This document shows positions 6,530 to 13,781 of a stretch of DNA of 42,211 nucleotides, piece after piece. The translations under genes were made by a program, and so were the position numbers. This stretch comes from an uncultured Oscillospiraceae bacterium (GTDB taxonomy: Bacteria > Bacillota > Clostridia > Oscillospirales > Oscillospiraceae). The stretch lies in the NCBI GenBank assembly GCA_934567355.1, contig CAKTJC010000024.1:1-42211 (forward strand). The letters run 5' to 3'. Position 1 is the stretch's first letter; each line of letters begins with the position of its first letter. The notes beneath the pieces are model-generated. The model was not told the origin of the DNA, did no database searches, and saw nothing but the letters and a program-made list of their open reading frames with translations.

Positions 6530-7463
6530 GATGTGTGTTTTTCTCATCTGTCTGCTGATCCTGCCCGCTTCGGCGGAACCAATCAAGTGGGTGGATTTTG
6601 ACGTCCCCTATGAATCAATGAAATATGCCATGGATGCAGATATTCAGACCTTTGAGCAGGAAAATCATATCGACTGGATCGACGTTCTTGCCATTGCCGC
6701 CTGCCGAACCGGGGGAAAATGTGGCTTGGATTCCGTTAAAAAAGCTGCCGCCGATCTGAAAAAGGAGGGCACAGCCCAGGGCGTCCTGGGGGATGAGAAT
6801 AAGTATCTCGGCTATTACCGCGAGGCATATCGTGCCGTGCTGGGGGGCTTTTTGGGAAGCTTTGCAATCCAAAAGGATGGCCAGTGGGTGCCGCAGTATG
6901 GCTTGAAGGCGTTTTGCCCCATCGCAGAAGGGTTTTACTATTCCCACTATGACGATTTCGGTGCCAACCGCTCCTTCGGCTTTAGGCGGAAGCACCTGGG
7001 GAACGATCTGCTGGGAAGCCAAGGCACGCCCATTGTTGCGGTGGAAGGCGGCGTGGTGGAAGCGTTGGGCTGGAATCGCTACGGCGGCTGGCGGGTGGGC
7101 ATCCGCAGTCACGACCGCAAGCGGTATTATTACTATGCCCATTTGCAGAAGGACGCACCCTTTGCCAAGGGACTGGCGGTGGGGCAGACCGTGAATCCGG
7201 GCGACGTGATCGGATTCATGGGCAGAACTGGGTATTCCGATCAGGAGAATGTCAACAATATCGACATCAATCACCTTCATTTTGGCATGCAGCTGATTTT
7301 TGAGGAAAGTCAGAAGGAATGCAACAGCGAAATCTGGATCGATGTATACCAAATTGTCCGGCTCCTGTCCCGGCATCAGAGCAGCGTCCGCAAGGTGGAC
7401 GGCAGCTATCAGCGGATATATCCCCTTTGGGATCTGGACATTACTCCACTTCCAGAACCGTAA
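6516..7463 (+). CDS. M23 family metallopeptidase, secreted
   Basis: A 315-aa protein with an N-terminal signal peptide (basic RR, hydrophobic stretch to about residue 20, ASA cleavage site). The C-terminal LytM/M23 domain keeps the zinc ligands His160 and Asp164 (HLGND), His209 (YYAHL) and His253-Leu-His255 (NHLHF). Such enzymes cut peptidoglycan cross-bridges outside the membrane. The middle part (about 25-140) is unassigned. The ATG is inside the 3' arm of a terminator hairpin and GAGGTGA is in its loop, so expression may depend on read-through or melting. The last 23 nt overlap the convergent trmO gene. Confidence 0.88.
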   Translation: MRRFLMCVFLICLLILPASAEPIKWVDFDVPYESMKYAMDADIQTFEQENHIDWIDVLAIAACRTGGKCGLDSVKKAAADLKKEGTAQGVLGDENKYLGYYREAYRAVLGGFLGSFAIQKDGQWVPQYGLKAFCPIAEGFYYSHYDDFGANRSFGFRRKHLGNDLLGSQGTPIVAVEGGVVEALGWNRYGGWRVGIRSHDRKRYYYYAHLQKDAPFAKGLAVGQTVNPGDVIGFMGRTGYSDQENVNNIDINHLHFGMQLIFEESQKECNSEIWIDVYQIVRLLSRHQSSVRKVDGSYQRIYPLWDLDITPLPEP

Positions 7464-8121
7464 GCATGTTACCCGCTACCGTAAAACGAATGTTGAAGCC
7501 GGCAAAGGTCAGCCCATAGACACGCTCCGCCGTCCGCTGATAGGATGGCCGCGGGTCATGGGAGAGCACGCCAATGGCTGCCTGCCGTTTTTCTGCAGGC
7601 AGCTTTTCAAGCAGATGAGCAGGGAAGTCCACTTGTAACAAAAAGTCGCCTGCACGGTCGGTAAAGCCGCCGGAGGCATCCGGCTTGCAATCGCTGTAGG
7701 GAATGTAGGGTTTAATATCAAAGATCGGCGTCCCGTCCATCAGATCTGCGCCGCCCACATGGAGCACCGTTCCGTATTTTTCCGTATGCTCCGTCCCAAT
7801 CAGCCGGACACAGGACAGCCCCAGATTATTCGGGCGAAAGGGGGAGCGGGTAGCAAACACGCCCATTCGGGTATTGCCCCCTAGTCGCGGAGGGCGCACT
7901 GTGGGAGACCAGCCTTGCCGTACCGCCTCCGAAAACTGCCAGATGACCCACAGGTGGGAAAAATCCTCAATTCCTCGCAGTGCGTCCGCATTGCGGTATT
8001 CCGGCTCAAACACAATGGTGGAGCGCAGCGCCTCCACAAGACCGCTCTGCCGTGGAATCCCAAATTTACCCGCAAAATCGCTGCGCATCCTGGCAATAAT
8101 ATTGATCGATATTTCCTGCAA
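7441..8121 (-). CDS. trmO: tRNA (N6-threonylcarbamoyladenosine-37-N6)-methyltransferase TrmO
   Basis: A 226-aa member of the YaeB/TrmO family, which in the known case methylates t6A37 in tRNA using S-adenosylmethionine. The signatures KFGIPRQSGLV, DFSHLWVIW, RMGVFATRSPFRPN, LGLSCVRL and DGTPIFDIKPYIPYSD are all present. The frame is open to 8148, but the two ATG codons there lack a ribosome binding site; AAGGCGGTG precedes the TTG at 8121, which begins a family-typical N-terminus. The 3' end overlaps the M23 gene by 23 nt, tail to tail. Confidence 0.88.
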   Translation of the reverse strand: MQEISINIIARMRSDFAGKFGIPRQSGLVEALRSTIVFEPEYRNADALRGIEDFSHLWVIWQFSEAVRQGWSPTVRPPRLGGNTRMGVFATRSPFRPNNLGLSCVRLIGTEHTEKYGTVLHVGGADLMDGTPIFDIKPYIPYSDCKPDASGGFTDRAGDFLLQVDFPAHLLEKLPAEKRQAAIGVLSHDPRPSYQRTAERVYGLTFAGFNIRFTVAGNMLTVLEVE

Positions 8122-8162
8122 CAGAATCACCGCCTTTTTCATGAGCATATCATAATCGAAGC

Positions 8163-8193
8163 AAAAAGTCCACCCTTTCGCGGGGTGGACTTT
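8163..8193 (-). terminator. Terminator of the 77-aa gene
   Basis: AAAGTCCACCC (8165-8175) and GGGTGGACTTT (8183-8193) form an 11-bp stem around a 7-nt loop. On the minus strand it ends in TTTTT, 13 nt past the stop of the 77-aa gene. Confidence 0.85.
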
Positions 8194-8205
8194 CGGAATG
8201 TACGC

Positions 8206-8439
8206 TTATTGGTGCGCTTCCATCCAGGCTTTCAGCTTGGTTTTGGCCAGGCGGATGATGTCCTCGGTGGGGTAAGGAGAGGTCTCGCCGCCGCCGACGT
8301 GCAGGAAGTACAGGCCGCTGGGAGTCTGGTAAAGATCCTCTTCATAACCGGCAGGATCACCCAGGCATCCGTAGGAATACGCTTTTACCAGTGTAGCGGT
8401 ATCGGTGTCGAACTCAATTTTGCTGATGACTTTTTTCAT
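8206..8439 (-). CDS. Small conserved protein of unknown function
   Basis: A 77-aa cytosolic protein I do not assign. It has no membrane segment; it begins with an acidic/basic strand pair (KKVISKIEFDT), contains DLYQTPSGLYFLH followed by GGGETSP, and ends in a helix with WMEAHQ. Small clostridial proteins with a DLYQT...FFL pattern are common, often annotated as hypothetical. It has AAGGAGG before the ATG, its own promoter and its own terminator, so it is very likely a real, separately expressed gene. Confidence 0.8.
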   Translation of the reverse strand: MKKVISKIEFDTDTATLVKAYSYGCLGDPAGYEEDLYQTPSGLYFLHVGGGETSPYPTEDIIRLAKTKLKAWMEAHQ

Positions 8440-8478
8440 AAACCAAACCTCCTTTCGGGTGCTTTCTTAAACGGTGCT

Positions 8479-8506
8479 ATTATACATGCTGGAATTCAGA
8501 AATCAA
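8479..8506 (-). promoter_or_regulatory. Promoter of the 77-aa gene
   Basis: On the minus strand TTGATT (8501-8506), 16 nt, TATAAT (8479-8484), about 40 nt upstream of the ATG. Confidence 0.7.
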
Positions 8507-8587
8507 GGGTAAAAAGGGAAGAAACTTCACATATCAAAAAGAATTGTGAGTTAGAAATGTTTTTCAACCTCCAAATTCAGTTCTCTC

Positions 8588-8602
8588 TGTACAGAATGTA
8601 CA
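8588..8602. promoter_or_regulatory. TGTACA-N3-TGTACA element
   Basis: TGTACA (8588-8593), GAA, TGTACA (8597-8602). Each half is itself a palindrome, so the 15 nt read the same pattern on both strands. It lies in the divergent region between the 77-aa gene and the acetyltransferase gene, 23 nt upstream of the latter's -35 box. Confidence 0.4.
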
Positions 8603-8624
8603 ATAAAGAAACTCATATGCATGA

Positions 8625-8653
8625 TTGAGAAAGTCCCAATATTGTGATAGAAT
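8625..8653 (+). promoter_or_regulatory. Promoter of the GNAT-like gene
   Basis: TTGAGA (8625-8630), 17 nt, TAGAAT (8648-8653), with the ATG 22 nt further on and GGGAGAGTGAG between them. Confidence 0.65.
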
Positions 8654-8675
8654 CGCTGCTGGGAGAGTGAGACAT

Positions 8676-9314
8676 ATGAAGGATTTTCCTGTATTTACAA
8701 CGGAACACGGCGCTGCCAGCCTGATCCTGAAAGAGATCCCCTACCGGTCAGAGGCGTTTATCCGCATTCAAAGCACTCAGGAACCGGAGCTTCTGCTGAA
8801 GGAGTGCACGGAATTCTGCACCGCCTGCGGGGCGGAAAAAATCTATGCGAGCGGACATGAATATCTGGAGCGGTTCCCGCTCCATACGGCAATGTACCGC
8901 ATGACGGGACAAATCCGGCTTCAGGAGGAAGCGGAGGTGCCGTCCATGTTCCCGGTTACTCCGCCGACGGCAGCGCGATGGCGCGCAATTTATAACGAGC
9001 GAATGAAAGATGTGGACAATGCTTCTACACTGGAACAGAGGGATGAGGAAAAGCTTTCTTCCACCGGTGCGTATTTTATTCACAGGGCTGGCGTGCTGCT
9101 GGGCATTGGATGGCTGGAGGACGCGCATCTGAATGCAATTGCCTCCGTACAGCCGGGGGCAGGAGAGGTGATCTGCCGGGCAATGCAGTCGCTGATTCCC
9201 AAGCAGCAGGTCACACTGGAAGTGGCTTCCACCAATACCAGGGCAATTTCTTTGTATGAACGGATGGGGCTTCTGGAGGTGGAGGAGCTTTCGCGTTGGT
9301 ATCAGGTTTTTTAA
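8676..9314 (+). CDS. GNAT-like acetyltransferase
   Basis: A 212-aa protein whose C-terminal half reads as a GNAT fold: GAYFIHRAGVLLGIGWL is strand 4, VTLEVASTNTRAISLYERMG is the motif A/B end in which a conserved Asn, Ala and Tyr precede the bent helix, and WYQVF closes it. The N-terminal half may be a degenerate second GNAT domain. The acetyl-CoA P-loop (QxxGxG/A) is replaced by VQPGAGE, which is shortened but recognisable. The substrate is unknown. The frame begins 17 codons earlier, but that start overlaps the promoter; the ATG at 8676 has GGGAGAGTGAG upstream. Confidence 0.7.
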   Translation: MKDFPVFTTEHGAASLILKEIPYRSEAFIRIQSTQEPELLLKECTEFCTACGAEKIYASGHEYLERFPLHTAMYRMTGQIRLQEEAEVPSMFPVTPPTAARWRAIYNERMKDVDNASTLEQRDEEKLSSTGAYFIHRAGVLLGIGWLEDAHLNAIASVQPGAGEVICRAMQSLIPKQQVTLEVASTNTRAISLYERMGLLEVEELSRWYQVF

Positions 9315-9319
9315 TAAGC

Positions 9320-9394
9320 TGTCAAGGAAAAATACTTGACAAGACGCCGCTTATCGTGTAGAATACCCAAGGATGTCAAGGCGATCCCTTGACA
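9320..9394 (+). promoter_or_regulatory. Promoter of ylxM-ffh with two TGTCAAG inverted repeats
   Basis: TTGACA (9336-9341), 17 nt, TAGAAT (9359-9364) is a near-consensus promoter. Its -35 box is the right arm of TGTCAAG-N8-CTTGACA (9320-9341). A second inverted repeat, TGTCAAGG-N5-CCTTGACA (9374-9394), lies in the leader just after the expected start and can form an RNA hairpin upstream of the ribosome binding site. The arrangement suggests a repressor binding at two sites. Confidence 0.65.
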
Positions 9395-9409
9395 GGTAGG
9401 AGGGGACGC

Positions 9410-9754
9410 ATGGAAGCGCTGGAAATGACACTGCTCTTCGATTACTATGGCGACCTCCTTACACAGCGGCAGCGTGCCTGCGTTGACCTGCGCTATAATC
9501 AGGACCTTTCCCTTGCGGAAATCGCGCAGGAGCTGGGCGTCAGCCGGCAGGGAGTCTTCGATAATCTCAGCCGGGCAGAGGCGCTGCTGCGCAACATGGA
9601 AGAAAAGACAGGCTGCATCCGTCGCTCTCTGCAGGCCAGAAAAGCTGTGAATCAGATTCTCGCTGCAGCGGATCGGCTGGCGGCTTATCCCGATCAGGAT
9701 GTTTCAGGTCTGGCTTCCGTCATTGCGGAGGCTGCCAGGACGATTGAGGAGTAA
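9410..9754 (+). CDS. ylxM: YlxM-type helix-turn-helix protein of the SRP operon
   Basis: A 114-aa protein of the YlxM/p13 family, found beside ffh in Firmicutes and thought to modulate the signal recognition particle. The N-terminal FDYYGDLLTQRQRACVDLRY and the sigma-like helix-turn-helix LSLAEIAQELGVSRQGVFDNL are diagnostic. AGGAGGGG precedes the ATG at 9410; the seven codons upstream in frame overlap the leader repeat. It ends 2 nt before ffh. The ftsY gene that often precedes it is not here, and ylxM has its own promoter. Confidence 0.92.
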   Translation: MEALEMTLLFDYYGDLLTQRQRACVDLRYNQDLSLAEIAQELGVSRQGVFDNLSRAEALLRNMEEKTGCIRRSLQARKAVNQILAAADRLAAYPDQDVSGLASVIAEAARTIEE

Positions 9755-9756
9755 AC

Positions 9757-11106
9757 ATGGCATTTGAAGGCTTAACGGAAAAAATTACGAATACCTTCAA
9801 AAAGCTTCGCGGCAAGGGCCGGCTAAAAGAGGCGGATGTGAAGGAAGCCATGCGCGAGATCCGCATGGCGCTGCTGGAAGCAGACGTCAGCTATAAGGTC
9901 TGCAAGGATTTTACAAAGGCGGTTACCGAGCGCTGCGTTGGCGCGGATGTGCTGGAATCCCTGACCCCGGCGCAGATGATCGTCAAGATCGTCAACGAAG
10001 AGCTGATCAAGCTCATGGGTTCGGATACCAAGCATATTACGTTCAATCCCAACGGCCCCACGGTCGTGATGCTGGTTGGCCTGCAGGGCGCCGGTAAAAC
10101 CACCAACGGCAGCAAACTGGCAGGCCTCATGAAGCGCCAGGGGCGCAATCCCTTGCTGGTTGCGTGCGATATTTATCGTCCCGCTGCAATTCAGCAGCTG
10201 AAGGTCTGCGGCGAAAAGCTGGGCATTCCTGTATTTGAGCGGGGCACACAAGACCCGGTGCAGACGGCGAAGGAGGCTGTCCTCTACGCCCGCCAGCGCG
10301 GCTATGATATGGTCTTCTTGGATACAGCAGGCCGCCTGCATGTGGACGAGCAGCTGATGGAGGAACTGAAAAATATCAAAGCAGCGGTCAAGCCCAATGA
10401 GATCATGCTGGTTGTCGACGCTATGACCGGTCAGGACGCGGTGAATGCCGCCCAGACCTTTAACGAATGGCTGGATATTGACTCCGTCATGCTCTCCAAG
10501 CTGGATGGCGATGCCCGGGGCGGCGCGGCGCTTTCTGTCCGTGCGGTCACCGGTAAGCCCATTAAATTCTGCGGCATCGGTGAAAAGCTGGAGGATATTG
10601 AACCCTTCCACCCCGACCGGATGGCCAGCCGGATTTTGGGAATGGGCGACGTGCTCACCCTGATCGAGAAGGCGGAAAAGGCCTACGATGCAAAAAAAGC
10701 CGCCGAGATGGAAGAAAAGCTGAAATCCAACCGCTTTACGCTCCAGGATTTTTACGATCAGATGGTGCAGATGAAATCCATGGGCTCCATGGAAGAGCTG
10801 CTCGCCCAGATGCCCGGCGGTGCAAACCTGAAGGGCGTGAAGCTGGATGAAAAAGCCATGGCGCATACCGAGGCGATCATTCTTTCCATGACGCCCAAGG
10901 AGCGGGAGAAACCCGAGATCATCGGCGCCAGCCGAAAGAAGCGAATTGCAGCAGGCGCAGGATTAAAGGTTGAGGATGTCAATCGCCTGCTCAAGTCCTT
11001 TGAGCAGATGCGCAAGCTCATTAAGCAATTCTCCGGCCCCGGTGTTGGCAAGAAAATGAAGCGTATGCGTGGCTTTGGCGGCTTCAAGGGCTTCCCGGGT
11101 ATGTAA
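9757..11106 (+). CDS. ffh: Signal recognition particle protein Ffh
   Basis: A 449-aa SRP54 GTPase that binds signal peptides and the 4.5S/6S RNA and docks with FtsY. The N domain spans about 1-90. The G domain has the P-loop GLQGAGKTT (108-116), DTAGRLH and [10 protein letters not shown]. The M domain starts near [17 protein letters not shown] and ends with the methionine-rich RNA-binding part containing [14 protein letters not shown] and a Gly-Phe tail. Full family length. It is co-transcribed with ylxM and probably with rpsP-khpA-rimM-trmD. Confidence 0.98.
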   Translation: MAFEGLTEKITNTFKKLRGKGRLKEADVKEAMREIRMALLEADVSYKVCKDFTKAVTERCVGADVLESLTPAQMIVKIVNEELIKLMGSDTKHITFNPNGPTVVMLVGLQGAGKTTNGSKLAGLMKRQGRNPLLVACDIYRPAAIQQLKVCGEKLGIPVFERGTQDPVQTAKEAVLYARQRGYDMVFLDTAGRLHVDEQLMEELKNIKAAVKPNEIMLVVDAMTGQDAVNAAQTFNEWLDIDSVMLSKLDGDARGGAALSVRAVTGKPIKFCGIGEKLEDIEPFHPDRMASRILGMGDVLTLIEKAEKAYDAKKAAEMEEKLKSNRFTLQDFYDQMVQMKSMGSMEELLAQMPGGANLKGVKLDEKAMAHTEAIILSMTPKEREKPEIIGASRKKRIAAGAGLKVEDVNRLLKSFEQMRKLIKQFSGPGVGKKMKRMRGFGGFKGFPGM

Positions 11107-11171
11107 TTTGGTTCGCTTTAAGCAAAGATGCTTTGCGATATAAAAAGAAATTTTATGGAGGTGAAACTCTC

Positions 11172-11411
11172 ATGGTTAAAATCAGACTGAGAAGAATGGG
11201 CGCGAAGAAGGCTCCTTACTACCGTATCGTCGTTGCCGATTCCCGTTCTCCCCGTGATGGCCGCTGCATCGAAGAGATTGGCGTTTACAATCCCCTGACC
11301 GAGCCCGCTACCATCAACGTCGATGCCGAAAAGGCTCAGACCTGGATCAAGAACGGCGCACAGCCCACCGATACCGTGCGCGGCCTGCTCAAGAGCGCTG
11401 GCGTCCTGTAA
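11172..11411 (+). CDS. rpsP: 30S ribosomal protein S16
   Basis: A 79-aa small-subunit assembly protein. [20 protein letters not shown] and [20 protein letters not shown] are unmistakable. GGAGGTGA stands before the ATG at 11172; the 13 in-frame codons upstream cover that site and are not coding. It stands 65 nt after ffh and 21 nt before khpA. Confidence 0.97.
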   Translation: MVKIRLRRMGAKKAPYYRIVVADSRSPRDGRCIEEIGVYNPLTEPATINVDAEKAQTWIKNGAQPTDTVRGLLKSAGVL

Positions 11412-11432
11412 TTTCCCTGAAGGAGTCACACA

Positions 11433-11663
11433 ATGAAGGAACTTTTGCAGTATATGGCAAAAAACCTGGTGGACAATCCGGATGCGGTCACCGTTGTGGA
11501 GCAGACCACTGAAGATGGGAAAGTTCTGGAGCTCCATGTCGCCGAGGGCGATATGGGTAAGGTTATCGGCCGCCAAGGACGGATTGCGAAAGAAATCCGG
11601 ACCATAATCAAGACTGTAGCCCAGCGCACCGGCGAAAAGGTCACGGTCGAAATCGTGGAATAA
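11433..11663 (+). CDS. khpA: KH-domain RNA-binding protein KhpA
   Basis: A 76-aa single KH domain protein of the YlqC/KhpA family, which binds RNA and in several Firmicutes partners with KhpB/Jag. The GxxG loop is GRQG within KVIGRQGRIAKEIRTIIK. AAGGAG lies upstream of the ATG. Its position between rpsP and rimM is the usual one. Confidence 0.94.
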   Translation: MKELLQYMAKNLVDNPDAVTVVEQTTEDGKVLELHVAEGDMGKVIGRQGRIAKEIRTIIKTVAQRTGEKVTVEIVE

Positions 11664-11675
11664 CGCGCTGTATGT

Positions 11676-11776
11676 TTGTCCCCATGATGGGGTGACATAT
11701 GGTAAGAAACGGCTATGCGTGACGGTTATCGTCACGCATTTTCGTATTTATCTGAATTTTACAGAAAACATTCTGT
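11676..11776 (+). promoter_or_regulatory. Leader with three hairpins between khpA and rimM
   Basis: In the 135-nt gap three inverted repeats follow each other: TGTCCCC...GGGGTGACA (about 11677-11696), ATGCGTGACG/CGTCACGCAT (11715-11739) and ACAGAA/TTCTGT (11761-11776). The middle one has the form of a terminator. No promoter is obvious. The region may tune how much transcription passes from rpsP-khpA into rimM-trmD. Confidence 0.5.
11715..11742 (+). terminator. Terminator-like hairpin inside the operon
   Basis: ATGCGTGACG (11715-11724) and CGTCACGCAT (11730-11739) form a perfect 10-bp stem with a 5-nt loop, followed by TTTTCGTATTT. The T-tract is short, so partial termination is likely. Confidence 0.65.
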
Positions 11777-11798
11777 GGCAATAAAGGAGCTGTATGCT

Positions 11799-12290
11799 AT
11801 GAAACTCCAATTTATCGATGCAGGGGAGATCGTTACGACCCATGGCGTCCGCGGAGAGATGAAGGTGCTTTGCTGGCTGGATTCCCCGGAGGATCTATGT
11901 GAGTTTAAGCGATGCAGGATCGACGAAAGAGAATACAAAATTCAGTCCTGCCGTGTGCAAAAAACCTGTAATCTACTGAAAGTTGACAGCATTGACACCA
12001 TGGAAGCTGCCCAAAGCATGCGCGGCAAAATCGTACAGCTCTATCGGGAGGACATCTCCGACGATGTGATTTTCGCGGCGGAGCTGATTGGCATGGAGGT
12101 GTTTTGCGCCGACCGGCTCTTGGGAACGATTGAAGATGTCCTGGACTATCCTGGAAATCAGGTATATGTAGTGCGCGGAGAGCATGAGTATCTGATTCCT
12201 GCCGTAAAGGCCTTCGTCCATTCCACAAGTCTTGCCGATAATCGTATGGAGGTTACCGTGATCGAGGGAATGCGCAGCGATGAGGATTGA
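11799..12290 (+). CDS. rimM: 16S rRNA processing protein RimM
   Basis: A 163-aa assembly factor for the 30S head, binding S19. The N-terminal RimM domain starts AGEIVTTHGVRGEMKV and the C-terminal PRC-barrel holds LIGMEVF, LGTIEDVLDYPGNQVYVV and YLIPAVKAFV. AAAGGAG precedes the ATG at 11799; the frame is open further upstream through the terminator-like hairpin, which I take as noncoding. The 3' end overlaps trmD by 11 nt. Confidence 0.95.
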   Translation: MKLQFIDAGEIVTTHGVRGEMKVLCWLDSPEDLCEFKRCRIDEREYKIQSCRVQKTCNLLKVDSIDTMEAAQSMRGKIVQLYREDISDDVIFAAELIGMEVFCADRLLGTIEDVLDYPGNQVYVVRGEHEYLIPAVKAFVHSTSLADNRMEVTVIEGMRSDED

Positions 12291-13053
12291 TATTTTAACG
12301 CTTTTTCCGGATACACTGGGGGACGTGCTTTCCGAGAGCATCCTGGGGCGTGCCCAGGAGCGGGGCTTTATCCGCATTGAAGCGCACCAGATTCGGGACT
12401 ATACATCGAACAAGCAAAATCAGGTGGATGATTATCCCTACGGCGGCGGCAGGGGCGCCATCATGCAGGCGGATCCGCTTTACCGCTGCTGGGAATCCGT
12501 ATGCGATGAGGCGGCAGGACCGGTGCATACCATTTATTTGTCCCCCTGTGGTCGCACCTTCACCCAGAAAGATGCCATTCGCCTGAGCAGGCTGGAGAAT
12601 CTGATCTTTGTATGCGGGCACTACGAGGGAATCGACCAGCGTTTCATTGACGAATGTGTGGACGAAGAACTCTCCCTTGGTGACTTTGTGCTCACCGGTG
12701 GAGAGATCGCCGCCATGGCAATGACGGATGCCATCTGCCGCATGGTTCCCGGCGTCCTTGCCGACCCGGAGTGCTTCGAGGACGAAAGTCATTTTAATGG
12801 GCTTTTGGAGTATCCGCAGTACAGCCGCCCTGCCGTCTGGCACGGCAGACAGGTGCCGCAGATCCTTCTTTCCGGCAATCATAAGCTGGTTGACCAGTGG
12901 AGGAGAAAGCAGTCGCTGCGCCGCACCAAAGCGCGCAGACCCGATATGTATGAAAAGCTGGACTTATCCTCCAAGCAGGATAAAAAGCTTTTGAAGGAAA
13001 TGGAGGAGGAAGACCGTGAGCAATCTGGAAATTCTGAAGCAGTGGATCGGTGA
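12280..13053 (+). CDS. trmD: tRNA (guanine-37-N1)-methyltransferase
   Basis: A 257-aa SPOUT-class enzyme that methylates G37 next to the anticodon. MRIDILTLFPD, the trefoil-knot motifs FVCGHYEGIDQR and LGDFVLTGGE, and the C-terminal RPAVWHGRQVP and LLSGNHKLVDQWRR are all present. The C-terminus carries an acidic, Glu-rich extension (MEEEDREQSGNSEAVDR) that overlaps the next gene by 38 nt. In most Firmicutes rplS follows trmD; here a sirtuin gene does. Confidence 0.97.
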   Translation: MRIDILTLFPDTLGDVLSESILGRAQERGFIRIEAHQIRDYTSNKQNQVDDYPYGGGRGAIMQADPLYRCWESVCDEAAGPVHTIYLSPCGRTFTQKDAIRLSRLENLIFVCGHYEGIDQRFIDECVDEELSLGDFVLTGGEIAAMAMTDAICRMVPGVLADPECFEDESHFNGLLEYPQYSRPAVWHGRQVPQILLSGNHKLVDQWRRKQSLRRTKARRPDMYEKLDLSSKQDKKLLKEMEEEDREQSGNSEAVDR

Positions 13054-13729
13054 AAGCAGCCATATGGTTTTCTTCGGCGGCGCGGGAGTCAGTACGGAAT
13101 CCGGCATTCCAGATTTTCGCAGTGTGGACGGGCTGTACAGTCAGCACTTTGAGTACCCGCCGGAGACGATCATCAGCCATAGTTTCTACCTGCGCGATCC
13201 GTCCTATTTTTTCCGCTTTTACCGGGAGAAAATGCTTCCGCTGGGCTTTGAACCAAATATCACCCATAAGAAGCTTGCCCAGTGGGAGCTGGAGGGGAAG
13301 CTTGCTGCCATTGTAACCCAAAATATCGATGGGCTGCACCAAAAGGCAGGCTCCAAAACCGTGTATGAGTTGCATGGCAGCGTCCTGCGCAATTACTGCA
13401 CCAAATGCCGCAGATTTTACAGTGCCGAATTCATCCGGGATTCCAAGGATATTCCGCGCTGCTCCTGCGGCGGGATCATTAAACCGGACGTCGTTCTCTA
13501 CGAAGAAGGGCTTGACCAGGATGTTTTGGAAAAGAGCATTATGGCGATCCGAGATGCCGATTTGCTGATGGTTGCGGGAACCAGCCTTACGGTATATCCC
13601 GCCGCCGGACTGCTGCGCTATTATCGCGGCAACCGACTGGTGCTCATCAACCGGGATGAAACGCCATATGACAGCGAAGCGGACTTGGTGATCCACGACC
13701 GCTTGGGCAATGTTTTTTCACAACTGTAA
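13016..13729 (+). CDS. NAD-dependent protein deacylase (sirtuin)
   Basis: A 237-aa Sir2 family enzyme that removes acyl groups from lysine using NAD. The NAD-binding GAGVSTESGIPDFRS, the catalytic TQNIDGLHQKAG and LHGS, and the zinc site Cys-x2-Cys (CTKC) with CSCGG are present; KPDVVLYEEGL and AGTSLTVYPAA complete the Rossmann part. The GTG start at 13016 has GGAGGAGG before it and lies within the end of trmD, so the two are translated from one message. It probably acts on cytosolic acetylated proteins. It often carries the symbol cobB or npdA; which class it belongs to is not settled here. Confidence 0.93.
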   Translation: MSNLEILKQWIGESSHMVFFGGAGVSTESGIPDFRSVDGLYSQHFEYPPETIISHSFYLRDPSYFFRFYREKMLPLGFEPNITHKKLAQWELEGKLAAIVTQNIDGLHQKAGSKTVYELHGSVLRNYCTKCRRFYSAEFIRDSKDIPRCSCGGIIKPDVVLYEEGLDQDVLEKSIMAIRDADLLMVAGTSLTVYPAAGLLRYYRGNRLVLINRDETPYDSEADLVIHDRLGNVFSQL

Positions 13730-13735
13730 ACAAAT

Positions 13736-13766
13736 GCCTCGCTCTGAAGCAAAAGCAGAGCGAGGC
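13736..13766. terminator. Terminator after the sirtuin gene
   Basis: GCCTCGCTCTG (13736-13746) and CAGAGCGAGGC (13756-13766) form an 11-bp stem with a 9-nt loop, followed by GCTTGTTATTTATTG. It separates the ffh-to-sirtuin run from the convergent exporter gene and may serve both. Confidence 0.75.
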
Positions 13767-13781
13767 GCTTGTTATTTATTG

